Shown here: positions 24,137-32,960 of the stretch, piece by piece
Layout of the letters: each line of letters opens with the position of its first letter
Position numbering within the stretch: the stretch's first letter is position 1
From: Deltaproteobacteria bacterium
GTDB lineage: Bacteria; Desulfobacterota; Binatia; Binatales; Binataceae
DNA: 54,914 nt
Assembly (NCBI GenBank): GCA_021817345.1
Contig: JAKAVC010000077.1
Location: 1 to 54,914 of the forward strand
Direction: 5' to 3'
Program-made: the position numbers and the translations under genes
The notes under the pieces: generated by a model
What the model saw: only the letters and a program-made list of their open reading frames with translations
Told to the model about the DNA's origin: nothing
Databases searched by the model: none

Positions 24137-25475
24137 CTCGGTGGGGCTCAGCGGGATAAACGCCGCCGAGGCGGAAATCGCCGCGGTCGAGTCGAATATC
24201 ACCAACGCTTCAAACCCGAACTATTCCGTCGAGTCCGTCAACCTCGCCGCGATTCCCGCCCCCGACGGCGCTGGCGGCGGGGTCGAGGTGCTCGGCACGC
24301 AGCGGGCGCAGGCGCCATTCCTGACTTCCCAGATAAACAGCGCGCAATCAACCGAGAGCCTGAACGCGTCCTTCGCCCAGGTCACCCAGGCGGCCCAGAC
24401 CCTGCTCGCGCCAAGCTCGGGCGCCGACCTCGGGCAGGCGATGCAGAGCATGTTCAACGCCTTCACGAACCTTTCGGCTTCGCCCGAGGATCCGACCGTC
24501 CGGCAGACCGCGATCACAGCGGCGGGAACCTTCGCTCAGACCGCGCAACAGGTCTCTTCCGAGCTTGCATCGGAAGCGAACAGCGCGCTCGGAGGGCTCG
24601 GTTCGCTGATTGCGCAGGTCAATCAAATCAGCAGCCAGATAGCCGATCTTAACTCGCAGATAACGGCGCAACAGGCCAAGGGCAACGATCCGGCGGCGCT
24701 TCTTGACCAGCGCGACGGCCTGGTTTCGCAGCTTTCCCAGTTGATCGGGGCAAACGCCGATTCGCAGGGCAACGTCAGCGTGAACGGCGTGCCGCTGGTT
24801 TTCGGCGCCAACGCGCTCACGCTCGGTATCACCGGCTCCGGCGCGAGCACCGGCCTTGAGATGTCGCTTTCGAACGGGGATCAACCGATCCCGACGGGCA
24901 GTCTTGGAGGCCAGATAGGAGGTCTGCTCTCCGGGGTTGCCGCCGTAAACCGGGTCCGCGCGAGCTTCGACAATCTGGTTACTTCCATAGCCTCGGCCAT
25001 CAACACGCAGCATGCGGCGGGCTACGGGCTGGACGGTTCAACCGGCAACGCCCTTTTCCTGATTCCCGGCACCGGTACCGGGCCGATCGAACTGAACCCC
25101 GCGATCAACGTGCAGAATCTAGCCGCCGCGTCGAGCGCGGCGGGGCTTCCCGGCGACGGCAGCAACGCAACCGCGATAGCCGCCCTGGGGCAGGCCAGCG
25201 GACTCGATCCGGCCTATCCGAACAACACCTTCATCGAGGCGTTCGGCCAATTGCAAAGCGACTTCGGCTCCTCGGTTGAGGCGGCCAACAATAATCAGCA
25301 GCAGGCCGCGGCCACCGTCCAGTCGCTCTCGACGCTCAAGGGCTCGATCACCGGTGTTTCGCTCAACGATCAGCTCACCAAACTGGTCGAATACCAGTCC
25401 GCCCTGGAGGCGGCGGGGCGGGCGGTCCAGGCGGTCAACGACATGGCAACCTTCCTCGTCCAGGAGATCCAGTAA
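24120..25475 (+). CDS. flgK: Flagellar hook-associated protein 1, FlgK
   Basis: FlgK joins hook and filament. The 451-residue product has the D0 motif AVESNITNASNPNYSVESV, a long coiled region with SSQIADLNSQI and LLDQRDGLVSQLSQLIGAN, the FLIPGTG block, and a C-terminal helix pair ending AVQAVNDMATFLVQEI. AGGAG precedes the ATG at 24120; an in-frame codon at 24102 lies further into flgN. flgL begins on the next base after the stop. Confidence 0.93.
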   Translation: MPVNLSSVGLSGINAAEAEIAAVESNITNASNPNYSVESVNLAAIPAPDGAGGGVEVLGTQRAQAPFLTSQINSAQSTESLNASFAQVTQAAQTLLAPSSGADLGQAMQSMFNAFTNLSASPEDPTVRQTAITAAGTFAQTAQQVSSELASEANSALGGLGSLIAQVNQISSQIADLNSQITAQQAKGNDPAALLDQRDGLVSQLSQLIGANADSQGNVSVNGVPLVFGANALTLGITGSGASTGLEMSLSNGDQPIPTGSLGGQIGGLLSGVAAVNRVRASFDNLVTSIASAINTQHAAGYGLDGSTGNALFLIPGTGTGPIELNPAINVQNLAAASSAAGLPGDGSNATAIAALGQASGLDPAYPNNTFIEAFGQLQSDFGSSVEAANNNQQQAAATVQSLSTLKGSITGVSLNDQLTKLVEYQSALEAAGRAVQAVNDMATFLVQEIQ

Positions 25476-26354
25476 ATGACTATCTCGGATGTCACGATGT
25501 TCAATTCGCTCGCGTATTCGATAAGCGCGGTGGAAGAGAATCTCCAGCAGAGCCAGAGCGAACTTGCCACCGGCAAGCAGGTCAACCAGCCTTCCGATAA
25601 CCCGACAGCCTGGGAGCAGAATACCGTGATGATCGCGAGCGAATCGGCTATGTCGAACGACGTGACCCTGGCGGGCAGAGTGCAGACGCGGCTTGCGGGC
25701 GCTGATTCGGCGCTCAGCCAGGCCGAGAACGCCCTCAATGCCGCGATCGTGACTGCGACCCAGGGTTCCGACGCGACCGTCAGCACTTCGCAGATGCAGA
25801 GCCTCGCGCAGTCGGTGCAGGGGATGTTCTCGGAGGTGATAGACGCGGCCAATACCCAGCAGCTCGGGTCGTACATATTCTCGGGGACGCAGACACTCAC
25901 GCAGCCATACAGCGCAAGCGGCGTGTATGCAGGTAACGCGGGGTCGAATTCCGTCACTTTCAGCAACGGCACCAGCCTTCAGGAAAGCTTCAACGGGCAG
26001 GCTATTTTCGGTGACAATACCAGCGGGGCGATTGGCGCGTTGACTTCGCTCGTGAGCGCGCTTTCGGCCGGCAACAAGGCGGGGGTTGCGGCGGCGTTGC
26101 CCGCGCTCCAGTCAGCATTGCAGCAGTTAGCCACGGCGCGCACCGCTCTTGGTGCTACGATGAACGGGCTCCAGACCCTGGTGACCAACACCAACGGCGA
26201 GATCACTTCGGTACAGAGCGCGCAGAGCAACCTGGTCGACGCAAACGTGGCCCAGTTGTCAGCCAACGTCCAGGAACAGTTGTTGCAAGAGGGAGCGCTC
26301 GTTTCACTCGCGTCGGAGTTCTCCAAGATCCCCTTGGTCAACGTTTTGGCCTGA
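25476..26354 (+). CDS. flgL: Flagellar hook-associated protein 3, FlgL
   Basis: FlgL is the second hook-filament junction protein. The 292-residue, flagellin-like product has the N-terminal helix SELATGKQVNQPSDNPTAWEQ and LGSYIFSGTQTLTQPY, and a C-terminal D0-like helix. CAGGAGATCC in the flgK tail serves as ribosome-binding site. It is the last gene of the operon; no flagellin gene follows in the window. Confidence 0.9.
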   Translation: MTISDVTMFNSLAYSISAVEENLQQSQSELATGKQVNQPSDNPTAWEQNTVMIASESAMSNDVTLAGRVQTRLAGADSALSQAENALNAAIVTATQGSDATVSTSQMQSLAQSVQGMFSEVIDAANTQQLGSYIFSGTQTLTQPYSASGVYAGNAGSNSVTFSNGTSLQESFNGQAIFGDNTSGAIGALTSLVSALSAGNKAGVAAALPALQSALQQLATARTALGATMNGLQTLVTNTNGEITSVQSAQSNLVDANVAQLSANVQEQLLQEGALVSLASEFSKIPLVNVLA

Positions 26355-27057
26355 GGCCGGGCGGGCGGGAGATTTTCCGAAACGGGCTTCCAAAAAATCA
26401 GGCTCTCGCGCAATTAAAGGCATCTTCAGTAACACTTCTTATTGTCAGCGGCATCTCCCGGTTGGCCAAATCAGGCCACTAACGTGCGGCGCGCTCATCT
26501 TTTCGCCCGTAAGTGCTTGAATTCATGGCGGCTTGACTCCCCACGAGCAAGTTTTTAGGCTGTGGCGCCTGAGGAAGGAATCTCGCGGGCGCGACGGCGA
26601 CCATAATCCGCCCTTAGGGCGATCAAGAGTGCCAGAGAATGCCCGGCAGCATAGAGACCGCTCTCGCAAGGCCCTTTGCGCATTGAAGCCGCGAGGGTTC
26701 CGGATTATTCCGATTGACGAGGCTCAGCCGTTTCCGCCGGAATTTCGCCGCCGTAAGTCGCGGGACACTTTTTTCGGGGCCGGCCTTTGCATCATTTCAC
26801 TTTCGCTTGCGAATGGGCGCGGAAAAACCTCAAGGTTGCATTATGTTAGTGGAAGTCCGAAGCGGTCCGCCGCGGGGCGTGGGCGGATTTCGATTCCACC
26901 GGGTGCGAGGCGCGACCGAGGACGCCCGGCGTGGAGGCGAATGACGGCGGGGCGGAGATGTTCGGAAGGGAGAAGCCGTAGTAATCTCTCACCGGACCGT
27001 AAAAACCGTCATGCCCATCAAGAAACACCGTTACGCGCCATGTATAGTATTTGGTAA
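26355..27057. other. Gene-poor gap after the flagellar operon
   Basis: I see no convincing gene in these 703 bp. Open frames on either strand lack ribosome-binding sites, domains and normal composition. The base composition is less G+C-biased than the flagellar genes. A small inverted repeat (TGGCC at 26463-26467 and GGCCA at 26474-26478) lies about 110 bp after flgL but has no T-run. The stretch separates the flagellar cluster from the accessory region. Confidence 0.6.
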
Positions 27058-27573
27058 CTACTGGCTAATCTGGAAATTCTGCATCTGACCGGCGTTGAAT
27101 TGATTTTGTATACTACCATGCATCGGTATTCCGCCGGAGGGAGCGCCGAAAGGCGCATGGGTGGCGAGACGGGAACCCGCCGTGGGACTAGCCGTGGGTG
27201 TTGGGATACTGCGAATTACATACGCATTGTCCAGATCGCCGAGACATTTGCACTGCGGGCTTGTGGTGATGCTTTCCAGCGTGTAGTGATCCGGAATAGG
27301 CTGGCGGGCACAGATTATCATTATGCTTCCGGTGAGAGGCTCGATCTTTCGCGCGGTGCACGAGCCCGCGCAGACCGAAGAACTTCCGGTTGCCGTGATA
27401 ACCATTCCTTTCGGGGCGGTATCACCCGCGCACACGACCACTGCCCGTCCCGGCGTTGGCTGAACCAGCGGACTGTTCAAGGCCTGGGGCAGGTTCTGCG
27501 CTGACGTGAACGGAATAGCCAGCAGAGCAAGCAGTGTAATGGGCACGAGCGCGACAATAAGTGTCCTGAGCAT
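27058..27573 (-). CDS. Secreted cysteine-rich protein of unknown function
   Basis: The start at 27573 begins a clear signal peptide (about 1-26, ending TSAQ), and GGCGAGG lies just upstream on the minus strand. The mature part of the 171-residue product has six Cys residues in about 75 residues, including CAGSC and CKC, which could form three disulfides, then a Pro/Thr-rich and Gly/Gln-rich tail. I do not recognise a family. It diverges from the polysaccharide export operon across 128 bp and may act with it outside the cell; this is inference only. Confidence 0.55.
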   Translation of the reverse strand: MLRTLIVALVPITLLALLAIPFTSAQNLPQALNSPLVQPTPGRAVVVCAGDTAPKGMVITATGSSSVCAGSCTARKIEPLTGSIMIICARQPIPDHYTLESITTSPQCKCLGDLDNAYVIRSIPTPTASPTAGSRLATHAPFGAPSGGIPMHGSIQNQFNAGQMQNFQISQ

Positions 27574-27596
27574 TGGAGCCTCGCCTCTTGCTCTAC

Positions 27597-27622
27597 TTTG
27601 CCAGAGTGGTATTCGCGGCAAA
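27597..27622. promoter_or_regulatory. Dyad between divergent genes, possible operator
   Basis: TTTGCC (27597-27602) and GGCAAA (27617-27622) form a perfect dyad with a 14-nt spacer in the 128-bp gap between the divergently transcribed cysteine-rich protein and the export operon. It could bind a dimeric regulator of both; length alone does not prove it. Confidence 0.25.
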
Positions 27623-27701
27623 AGAGGCGCTGGCGATGGGCGCGCTTCTGGCGCGAGGAAGCGCTCGTTTTGAGAGTGTGGCTCAGGAGCGAAGAGGGAA
27701 G

Positions 27702-30365
27702 ATGCAACGCTGCGAGAAAAATCGGCGAGATCGTGTGGCGAGATGTCTTATAGCGGCGCTGATGGGATGTGTTTGCCTCCTGTTCAGCGCGTCGCCGGGT
27801 TTGGCCCAGGGCGGCTCGCTCCAGAGCATGGCGCAGCAGCTCGGCATCTCAAGTGGCCAGGCGCAGCAACTTGGGCAATCGGCCGCGCAGGGAACGCTTG
27901 GCTCTCAGGACATCCAGCGGCTGTGCGCCGGGATGGCCGCACGCCACATGGGTGATGCCCAAATCACCCAGGTGGGTAGCGCGATGGGGCTTTCGGGGAT
28001 GCAACTGGAGCAATTGAAAAATTGCGTCATGCAGGTCGAGTCGCAGGGTCAGATGCAGAACCCCATGGGGCCGAACTATTTGGGCGCGGTGCCCTTCGCA
28101 CAGCCGACACCTTCGGGGCCGTCGCAGATCGAAATGCGGTTTCGCGAACTCCAGACGCCCTACAAACTCTACGCGCAGCCAACGACGACAAGGATCAAGC
28201 AGTTCGGTTACGACATCTTCAATTCGCCGGTCTCGACCTTTGCTCCGGTTTCAAATGTTCCAGTGGGGAAGGACTATGTGCTGGGGCCCGGTGACGGTCT
28301 CGACATCATACTGTGGGGCAGGGTCAACCGCACCTACCATCTGAGCGTGCATCGCGACGGAACTGTGCTGATGCCCCAGCTTGGGCCGATCCAGGTCGCC
28401 GGGTTGACATTCGGCCAGGCGAAAAAGCTTATCGAGGGGCGTGCGGGCCAGATCACCGGCGTGAAGGTCGATGTGACGATGGGGCAGCTTCGCACGATCC
28501 AGATCTTCGTGATCGGCAAGGTTAACCATCCCGGACTTTACACCGTTAGTGCCCTGTCGCATGTGTCGAACGCGCTCGTCGCGGCGGGCGGGATAAGCAA
28601 GATGGGCAGCCTGCGCAGGATCGAAGTGCGGCGCGACAACCAGGTGATCTCTCATATCGACCTTTACAACATGCTGCTGCATGGCGACACCTCGGGCGAT
28701 ATCAGGCTGCATTCGCGCGACGTGATCTTTGTGCCGGTGATCGGCCCGGTGGTGGGCGTTATCGGCGATGTCAGAAGTCCCGCCATCTATGAGCTCAAGG
28801 GCAGGGAGGATCTCCAGCAGGTGCTTCAGATGGCCGGTGGAGTGACCGCCTTCGGCTATTCTGAGCGCGTACAGGTCGAGCGGATCGAGAACCATCAGCA
28901 GCGGATCGCGCTCGACGTGAATCTCACCGCCCCGGGCTCCTCGGCCTTTCCAATTGAGGACGGCGATTTGATCAAGGTGTTCACGGTCCTTCCGAGCCAG
29001 CGTGACGTGGTCGTGGTCAAGGGAAGCATCAACCAGCCTGGCACCTACGAATGGCATCCCGGGATGAGGGCTTCGGACCTGGTGCGCGAGGCGCAAGGCG
29101 TTTCGTACCACACCTTCCTCGGTTACGCACTGATCAAGCGGGTGCACGGCGACGCGAGCAAGACCGATCTGATCAGGTTCAACCTCAACAAGGCGCTATC
29201 TGATCCTTCACCACCCGATGACCCGGAACTGCAACGCGGAGACACGCTTGTCCTGTACAGCGAAAGCGAGGTTCAGCAGGCTCCCGTGGTGGCAATTTAT
29301 GGGCAGGTGCGCCGTCCCGGACGATATCCTCTGACTGCGGGGATGAAGGTCCGGGATCTCATATACGAGGCCGGGGGTTTCAAGAAAGGCGCCGCGAAAG
29401 ACAGCGCCGAGCTGATGCGCACTGTACTGACCAACGGCGGGGTGGCTCGTTACGTGCGAATGGATATTAATCTCGCGTCGGACTTAAACTCGCCGCAGGG
29501 CGGCGGGATGGCGCTTGAGCCGAACGACCAGCTCTTTATCCAGGAGGCGTCCAACTGGCACAAGCCTTGGTCGGTTGTAATCAAAGGCCAGGTTCAGCGT
29601 CCCGGTCCATACCCGATCTTCGCCGGAGAACGCCTGGCGACGGTGTTGCGAGAGTGCGGGGGGTTCAGGCCCAACGCCTATCTGCCGGCCGCGGTCTTCA
29701 TAAGGCAGTCAGTGAAGAAAGTGCAGCAGAAGGAGCTGGATGAGGCGCGGAGCCGTCTCCAGGAGGAGATCGCAAGGCTTTCGATGATGCCAACGCAACC
29801 GGGGCAGGCGGCACAAAGCACCCAGGCGGTGGCATTCATGAGCAGCGTTCTCGCCCAGACGAGCGCGCGACAGGCGGTCGGAAGAGTAGTTATCCACCTC
29901 AAGCCGCTGAATGAACTCGAAAAATCGGTCGACAACATAGTACTACAGAACAAGGATAAGCTGATTATACCTACTCGGCCCGGCTCCGTTCAGGTGTTGG
30001 GCCAGGTGTATAACCCGAACGCTATTGTTTATCGACCCCACTATACCGTGGAGCAGTACCTGCAGAGCGCGGGGGGTCCGACCGAGGGAGCGGATACTGA
30101 TCGCATCTACGTGGTGAGGGCGGACGGAGCGATTCTCACTAAGCAGGGCTTGGAGGAGAGCGGAAAGAATCGCATCTTTCCGCTGTTGCCGTCGGTGTCC
30201 GGGAGCCACCTGATGCAGACCTCCCTCGAGCCGGGGGACACCGTATACGTTCCCGAGAAGCTCGTTTACATAAGCGGCCTGCAGTACGCAACCGACGTGA
30301 GCCAGGTGGTGGCGAACAGCGTGATGGGCCTCGGAATGCTCGCTATTGTGGGCGCCAGCCTGTAA
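27702..30365 (+). CDS. Wza-like polysaccharide export outer-membrane protein with multiple SLBB domains
   Basis: The 887-residue product has an N-terminal signal (about 1-36; an LMGC sequence at 20-23 could alternatively be a lipobox), a Gln-rich helical segment (about 40-115), the Poly_export/Wza N-terminal domain (DYVLGPGDGLDIILWG, about 187), and about six SLBB domains, each with the pattern GxVxxPGxYxxxxG (for example VIGKVNHPGLYTV, IYGQVRRPGRYPL). This is larger than E. coli Wza (about 380) and resembles multi-SLBB exporters. The ATG at 27702 follows GAAGAGGGA. It starts an operon with a lytic transglycosylase and a Wzi-like protein. No polymerase, flippase or Wzc kinase is nearby. Confidence 0.85.
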   Translation: MQRCEKNRRDRVARCLIAALMGCVCLLFSASPGLAQGGSLQSMAQQLGISSGQAQQLGQSAAQGTLGSQDIQRLCAGMAARHMGDAQITQVGSAMGLSGMQLEQLKNCVMQVESQGQMQNPMGPNYLGAVPFAQPTPSGPSQIEMRFRELQTPYKLYAQPTTTRIKQFGYDIFNSPVSTFAPVSNVPVGKDYVLGPGDGLDIILWGRVNRTYHLSVHRDGTVLMPQLGPIQVAGLTFGQAKKLIEGRAGQITGVKVDVTMGQLRTIQIFVIGKVNHPGLYTVSALSHVSNALVAAGGISKMGSLRRIEVRRDNQVISHIDLYNMLLHGDTSGDIRLHSRDVIFVPVIGPVVGVIGDVRSPAIYELKGREDLQQVLQMAGGVTAFGYSERVQVERIENHQQRIALDVNLTAPGSSAFPIEDGDLIKVFTVLPSQRDVVVVKGSINQPGTYEWHPGMRASDLVREAQGVSYHTFLGYALIKRVHGDASKTDLIRFNLNKALSDPSPPDDPELQRGDTLVLYSESEVQQAPVVAIYGQVRRPGRYPLTAGMKVRDLIYEAGGFKKGAAKDSAELMRTVLTNGGVARYVRMDINLASDLNSPQGGGMALEPNDQLFIQEASNWHKPWSVVIKGQVQRPGPYPIFAGERLATVLRECGGFRPNAYLPAAVFIRQSVKKVQQKELDEARSRLQEEIARLSMMPTQPGQAAQSTQAVAFMSSVLAQTSARQAVGRVVIHLKPLNELEKSVDNIVLQNKDKLIIPTRPGSVQVLGQVYNPNAIVYRPHYTVEQYLQSAGGPTEGADTDRIYVVRADGAILTKQGLEESGKNRIFPLLPSVSGSHLMQTSLEPGDTVYVPEKLVYISGLQYATDVSQVVANSVMGLGMLAIVGASL

Positions 30366-30374
30366 GGTCGCGCG

Positions 30375-31037
30375 GTGGGAAGAAGCCGATTGACACTCGC
30401 TCTCGTGGCGGGGATATGGGCGGCTGCGGTTGCGCCGATATTTGCGCAGCCGGCGGTTCGCGCGCCGCGGAGCGCCGGGGCCTCGCCCCGCCGGCTGCGC
30501 GCGCTCTTCGAGGGCGTAAGCATCCTTTACGGACTGGACCCTACGCTGCTTTCCGCGATTGCGCGAGTTGAGTCGGGTTATCGGGCCGACGCTGTCTCAT
30601 CCGCCGGCGCCGAAGGACTGATGCAGCTGATGCCGGCGACGGCTTCCCGCTATGGAGTAGCCGACGCTTTCGACCCTACCCAAAACGCGATGGGGGCGGC
30701 TCGATTCCTGGCGCAATTGAAGCATTCGCAGCTTGGGGAACCAGGCGCGCCCGTATCACTTCCCGAAATCCTGGCGGCTTACAATGCGGGACCGGGAGCG
30801 GTGCGTAAATATGGCGGAATACCGCCGTACTGCGAGACACAAGCCTACGTGCGCCGGGTTCTCTGGCTTTACCTTGCCGGCTACGTACCTCAAGGCGCCG
30901 TGGCCGCAGTGTGCGCCGGACGCGTGCCCGGCCGCAGCCGGCACGCATATCCGAGGAACGGGTTGACGGTGCTGGACAAGTTGGCGCGACTCAGGCGTGA
31001 ACGGATGAAGCTGATTGTGCGGGGTCGGCGGGAATGA
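30375..31037 (+). CDS. Secreted lytic transglycosylase (SLT/MltE type)
   Basis: The GTG start lies 9 bp after the exporter gene. A signal peptide (about 1-25, ending IFAQ) is followed by a full SLT domain: ARVESGYRADAVSSAGAEGLMQLMPATA with the catalytic Glu, then ILAAYNAGPGAVRKYGGIPPYCETQAYV. The 220-residue enzyme cleaves peptidoglycan glycan strands. In this operon it probably makes room for the periplasm-spanning export channel. Its stop overlaps the next start (ATGA). Confidence 0.85.
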   Translation: MGRSRLTLALVAGIWAAAVAPIFAQPAVRAPRSAGASPRRLRALFEGVSILYGLDPTLLSAIARVESGYRADAVSSAGAEGLMQLMPATASRYGVADAFDPTQNAMGAARFLAQLKHSQLGEPGAPVSLPEILAAYNAGPGAVRKYGGIPPYCETQAYVRRVLWLYLAGYVPQGAVAAVCAGRVPGRSRHAYPRNGLTVLDKLARLRRERMKLIVRGRRE

Positions 31038-32767
31038 GCAAAACGGGGCGGGGGTTGGGTGCACGAGCGGACGCGCTGCTCGTGTTTGTGCTGATGTTTG
31101 CGGGATTCGCGCAATCGGCGAACGCTTCGACGTACGTCGTCTATATTCCGCTCGACAGCCCCATTTATCGCGAGCTATCCACGCTTGACGGGCTCGGCTA
31201 TCTCGATACGTACCTCGATGAAATAAAGCCTATCAGCCGGATCGAGGCGGCGCGGCTGACACTGGAAGCGCAGAAGAACCTGGGAGAAGTGAAAGATCCG
31301 GACAGGATTGCGGTGGAGATGGTCCACGCGCTGCGGAGCCAATTGCATGACGAAATCGGATGGCTCGAAACCGGCCAGGAGGACAACCTGCCGACCATGT
31401 TCCATCCGCTCCACCGAGTTGAAGCGCAGTATGTTTTCTCCCGCGGCGAGCCGCGCAGATGGATTACTGGAGATTGTGTCGGAGCTGTGGGCAAAGGCTG
31501 TGACGTTCCGGGGCGCGGCGGAATCTACGGTGAGGAAGGGACGCCGCTGTTGCCGAACAATGACGGACTTCCGACCGCGCCGGGCAGCAACGAGATTATG
31601 CGGATGGAAGGCTGGGCAGGCCTTGGGGGCTTTTTTACCGGCTATGCTGAAGGGGCGGCCGCGGGACCCTTTACGCGCGACGTGCCGGGCAGAAGTCGAG
31701 GACAGCTCCTTGGAGCCGAAGGCGTGATGAGCCTGGGAAACTTCGCCATCTCCTTCGGGCAGGAGGAAATGTGGTGGGGTACGGGGCATTTCGGCGCGCT
31801 CTCGCTCGGCGATAACGCGCCTCCTTTTCCGGCGGTACGGATCCAAAACATTCATCCTACCTATCTGCCATGGTTCCTGCGGTACCTGGGGCCGTTCCGG
31901 TTCCAGGTATTTTTCGGGCAGCTCGACGGCGGAATTCGCTATTTTGCGGATCCTTGGATCGACGGTCAGATTGTCAGCTTCAAGCCGCTTCCCGATTTCG
32001 AGTTCGGATTCACGCACATGATCGACTTCGGCGGGCGGCACAACGATAACTACAGTTTTCTTGGCTTCCTGGGCCGGGCAACGGCGTTGCACACGGGGAG
32101 TTTCCTCGTCGGCAATACGCATCAACGGGGAGGTATCTACCTGAAGTTCAGGTTCCCGCGATACAGAAACCTGATCGTCTACCAGGAAATAAACGGCGCT
32201 GATAACCTTACATTCGAGATCCCGGTTATTGGGCGCTTTCTGCCGTTTCTGTCCGTTTCCTATCAGGGGGGATTTTATCTGCCACGCCTGACCGCCGACG
32301 GGTTGACCGACCTGCGTTTCGAGTACTCCATTCTTGAACCCAATTACCTGGCGCATAGTGATTCATTATATTATACGTACGATGGATATCTGATGGGCGA
32401 TCCGATGGGTCCGAATGCCACGCAAGTGGATATACAAGTCGGACGCTGGATCCACGGTCTTAATAAAATTACCGCCGACGTGTTCTACACCGAGCAAGCG
32501 CCGAACATGTATGATTACGCGCTGCTGCCCGTTGACTATCCTTATCCCCTGACGAAGGAGCACAGCGTCGGCGGCGCGATCGGCTTTATGCGGGTTCCCC
32601 AGTCTTTGATGACTGCGCTGGGGCCGGGTCTTGCCTCGGTGGAAGGCCGCGTGGCGGCGGAATATGTTACCCACATCAACTACGCGCCAATCGGCCGCTC
32701 CGTCAGACTGATGGTTATGCTATCCACTTCCTTCAATCCTGGATTCACAAGCTATGTCTTGAAGTGA
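31034..32767 (+). CDS. Wzi-family capsule assembly outer-membrane protein
   Basis: This 577-residue precursor has a signal peptide (about 1-31, ending ANAS), then the family opening YIPLDSPIYRELSTLDGLGYLD and KPISRIEAARLTLEA, a three-helix N-terminal bundle, and a long aromatic-rich beta-barrel with alternating strands. Wzi anchors exported polysaccharide to the cell surface as an outer-membrane lectin. Coupling to the exporter and transglycosylase genes supports a capsule or exopolysaccharide role. Confidence 0.8.
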   Translation: MSKTGRGLGARADALLVFVLMFAGFAQSANASTYVVYIPLDSPIYRELSTLDGLGYLDTYLDEIKPISRIEAARLTLEAQKNLGEVKDPDRIAVEMVHALRSQLHDEIGWLETGQEDNLPTMFHPLHRVEAQYVFSRGEPRRWITGDCVGAVGKGCDVPGRGGIYGEEGTPLLPNNDGLPTAPGSNEIMRMEGWAGLGGFFTGYAEGAAAGPFTRDVPGRSRGQLLGAEGVMSLGNFAISFGQEEMWWGTGHFGALSLGDNAPPFPAVRIQNIHPTYLPWFLRYLGPFRFQVFFGQLDGGIRYFADPWIDGQIVSFKPLPDFEFGFTHMIDFGGRHNDNYSFLGFLGRATALHTGSFLVGNTHQRGGIYLKFRFPRYRNLIVYQEINGADNLTFEIPVIGRFLPFLSVSYQGGFYLPRLTADGLTDLRFEYSILEPNYLAHSDSLYYTYDGYLMGDPMGPNATQVDIQVGRWIHGLNKITADVFYTEQAPNMYDYALLPVDYPYPLTKEHSVGGAIGFMRVPQSLMTALGPGLASVEGRVAAEYVTHINYAPIGRSVRLMVMLSTSFNPGFTSYVLK

Positions 32768-32774
32768 GAGAGAG

Positions 32775-32802
32775 TTGACATAACCCAACCGTGGTGTAAG
32801 AC
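32775..32802 (+). promoter_or_regulatory. Possible sigma-70 promoter upstream of the beta-helix gene
   Basis: A perfect TTGACA (32775-32780) is followed after 16 bp by TAAGAC (3 of 6 to the -10 consensus). It would give a leader of about 150 nt for the gene at 32961. The weak -10 makes this tentative. Confidence 0.2.
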
Positions 32803-32960
32803 GTTGAAACCGCCCGTGGAATTCCCGGACTGAGGTCCGCAGGATTCCCCCGCTTTTCCGTTGTAACGGGCATCGTGCGGGCGCATTCCCATCTGGTGCG
32901 CAGAGCGCTCGGTTCCCGCCGTCCGGGACAAACAGCCCGCGTCTGAATCAGAGGTTTACG

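Noticed and set aside
26521-26720. Possible structured RNA or c-di-GMP riboswitch after the flagellar operon
   Set aside because: The conserved GEMM blocks could not be found, and no gene lies downstream for it to control.
26533-27057. 174-codon open frame on the plus strand after flgL
   Set aside because: No ribosome-binding site, no domain, Arg-rich shadow-like composition and no neighbour context.
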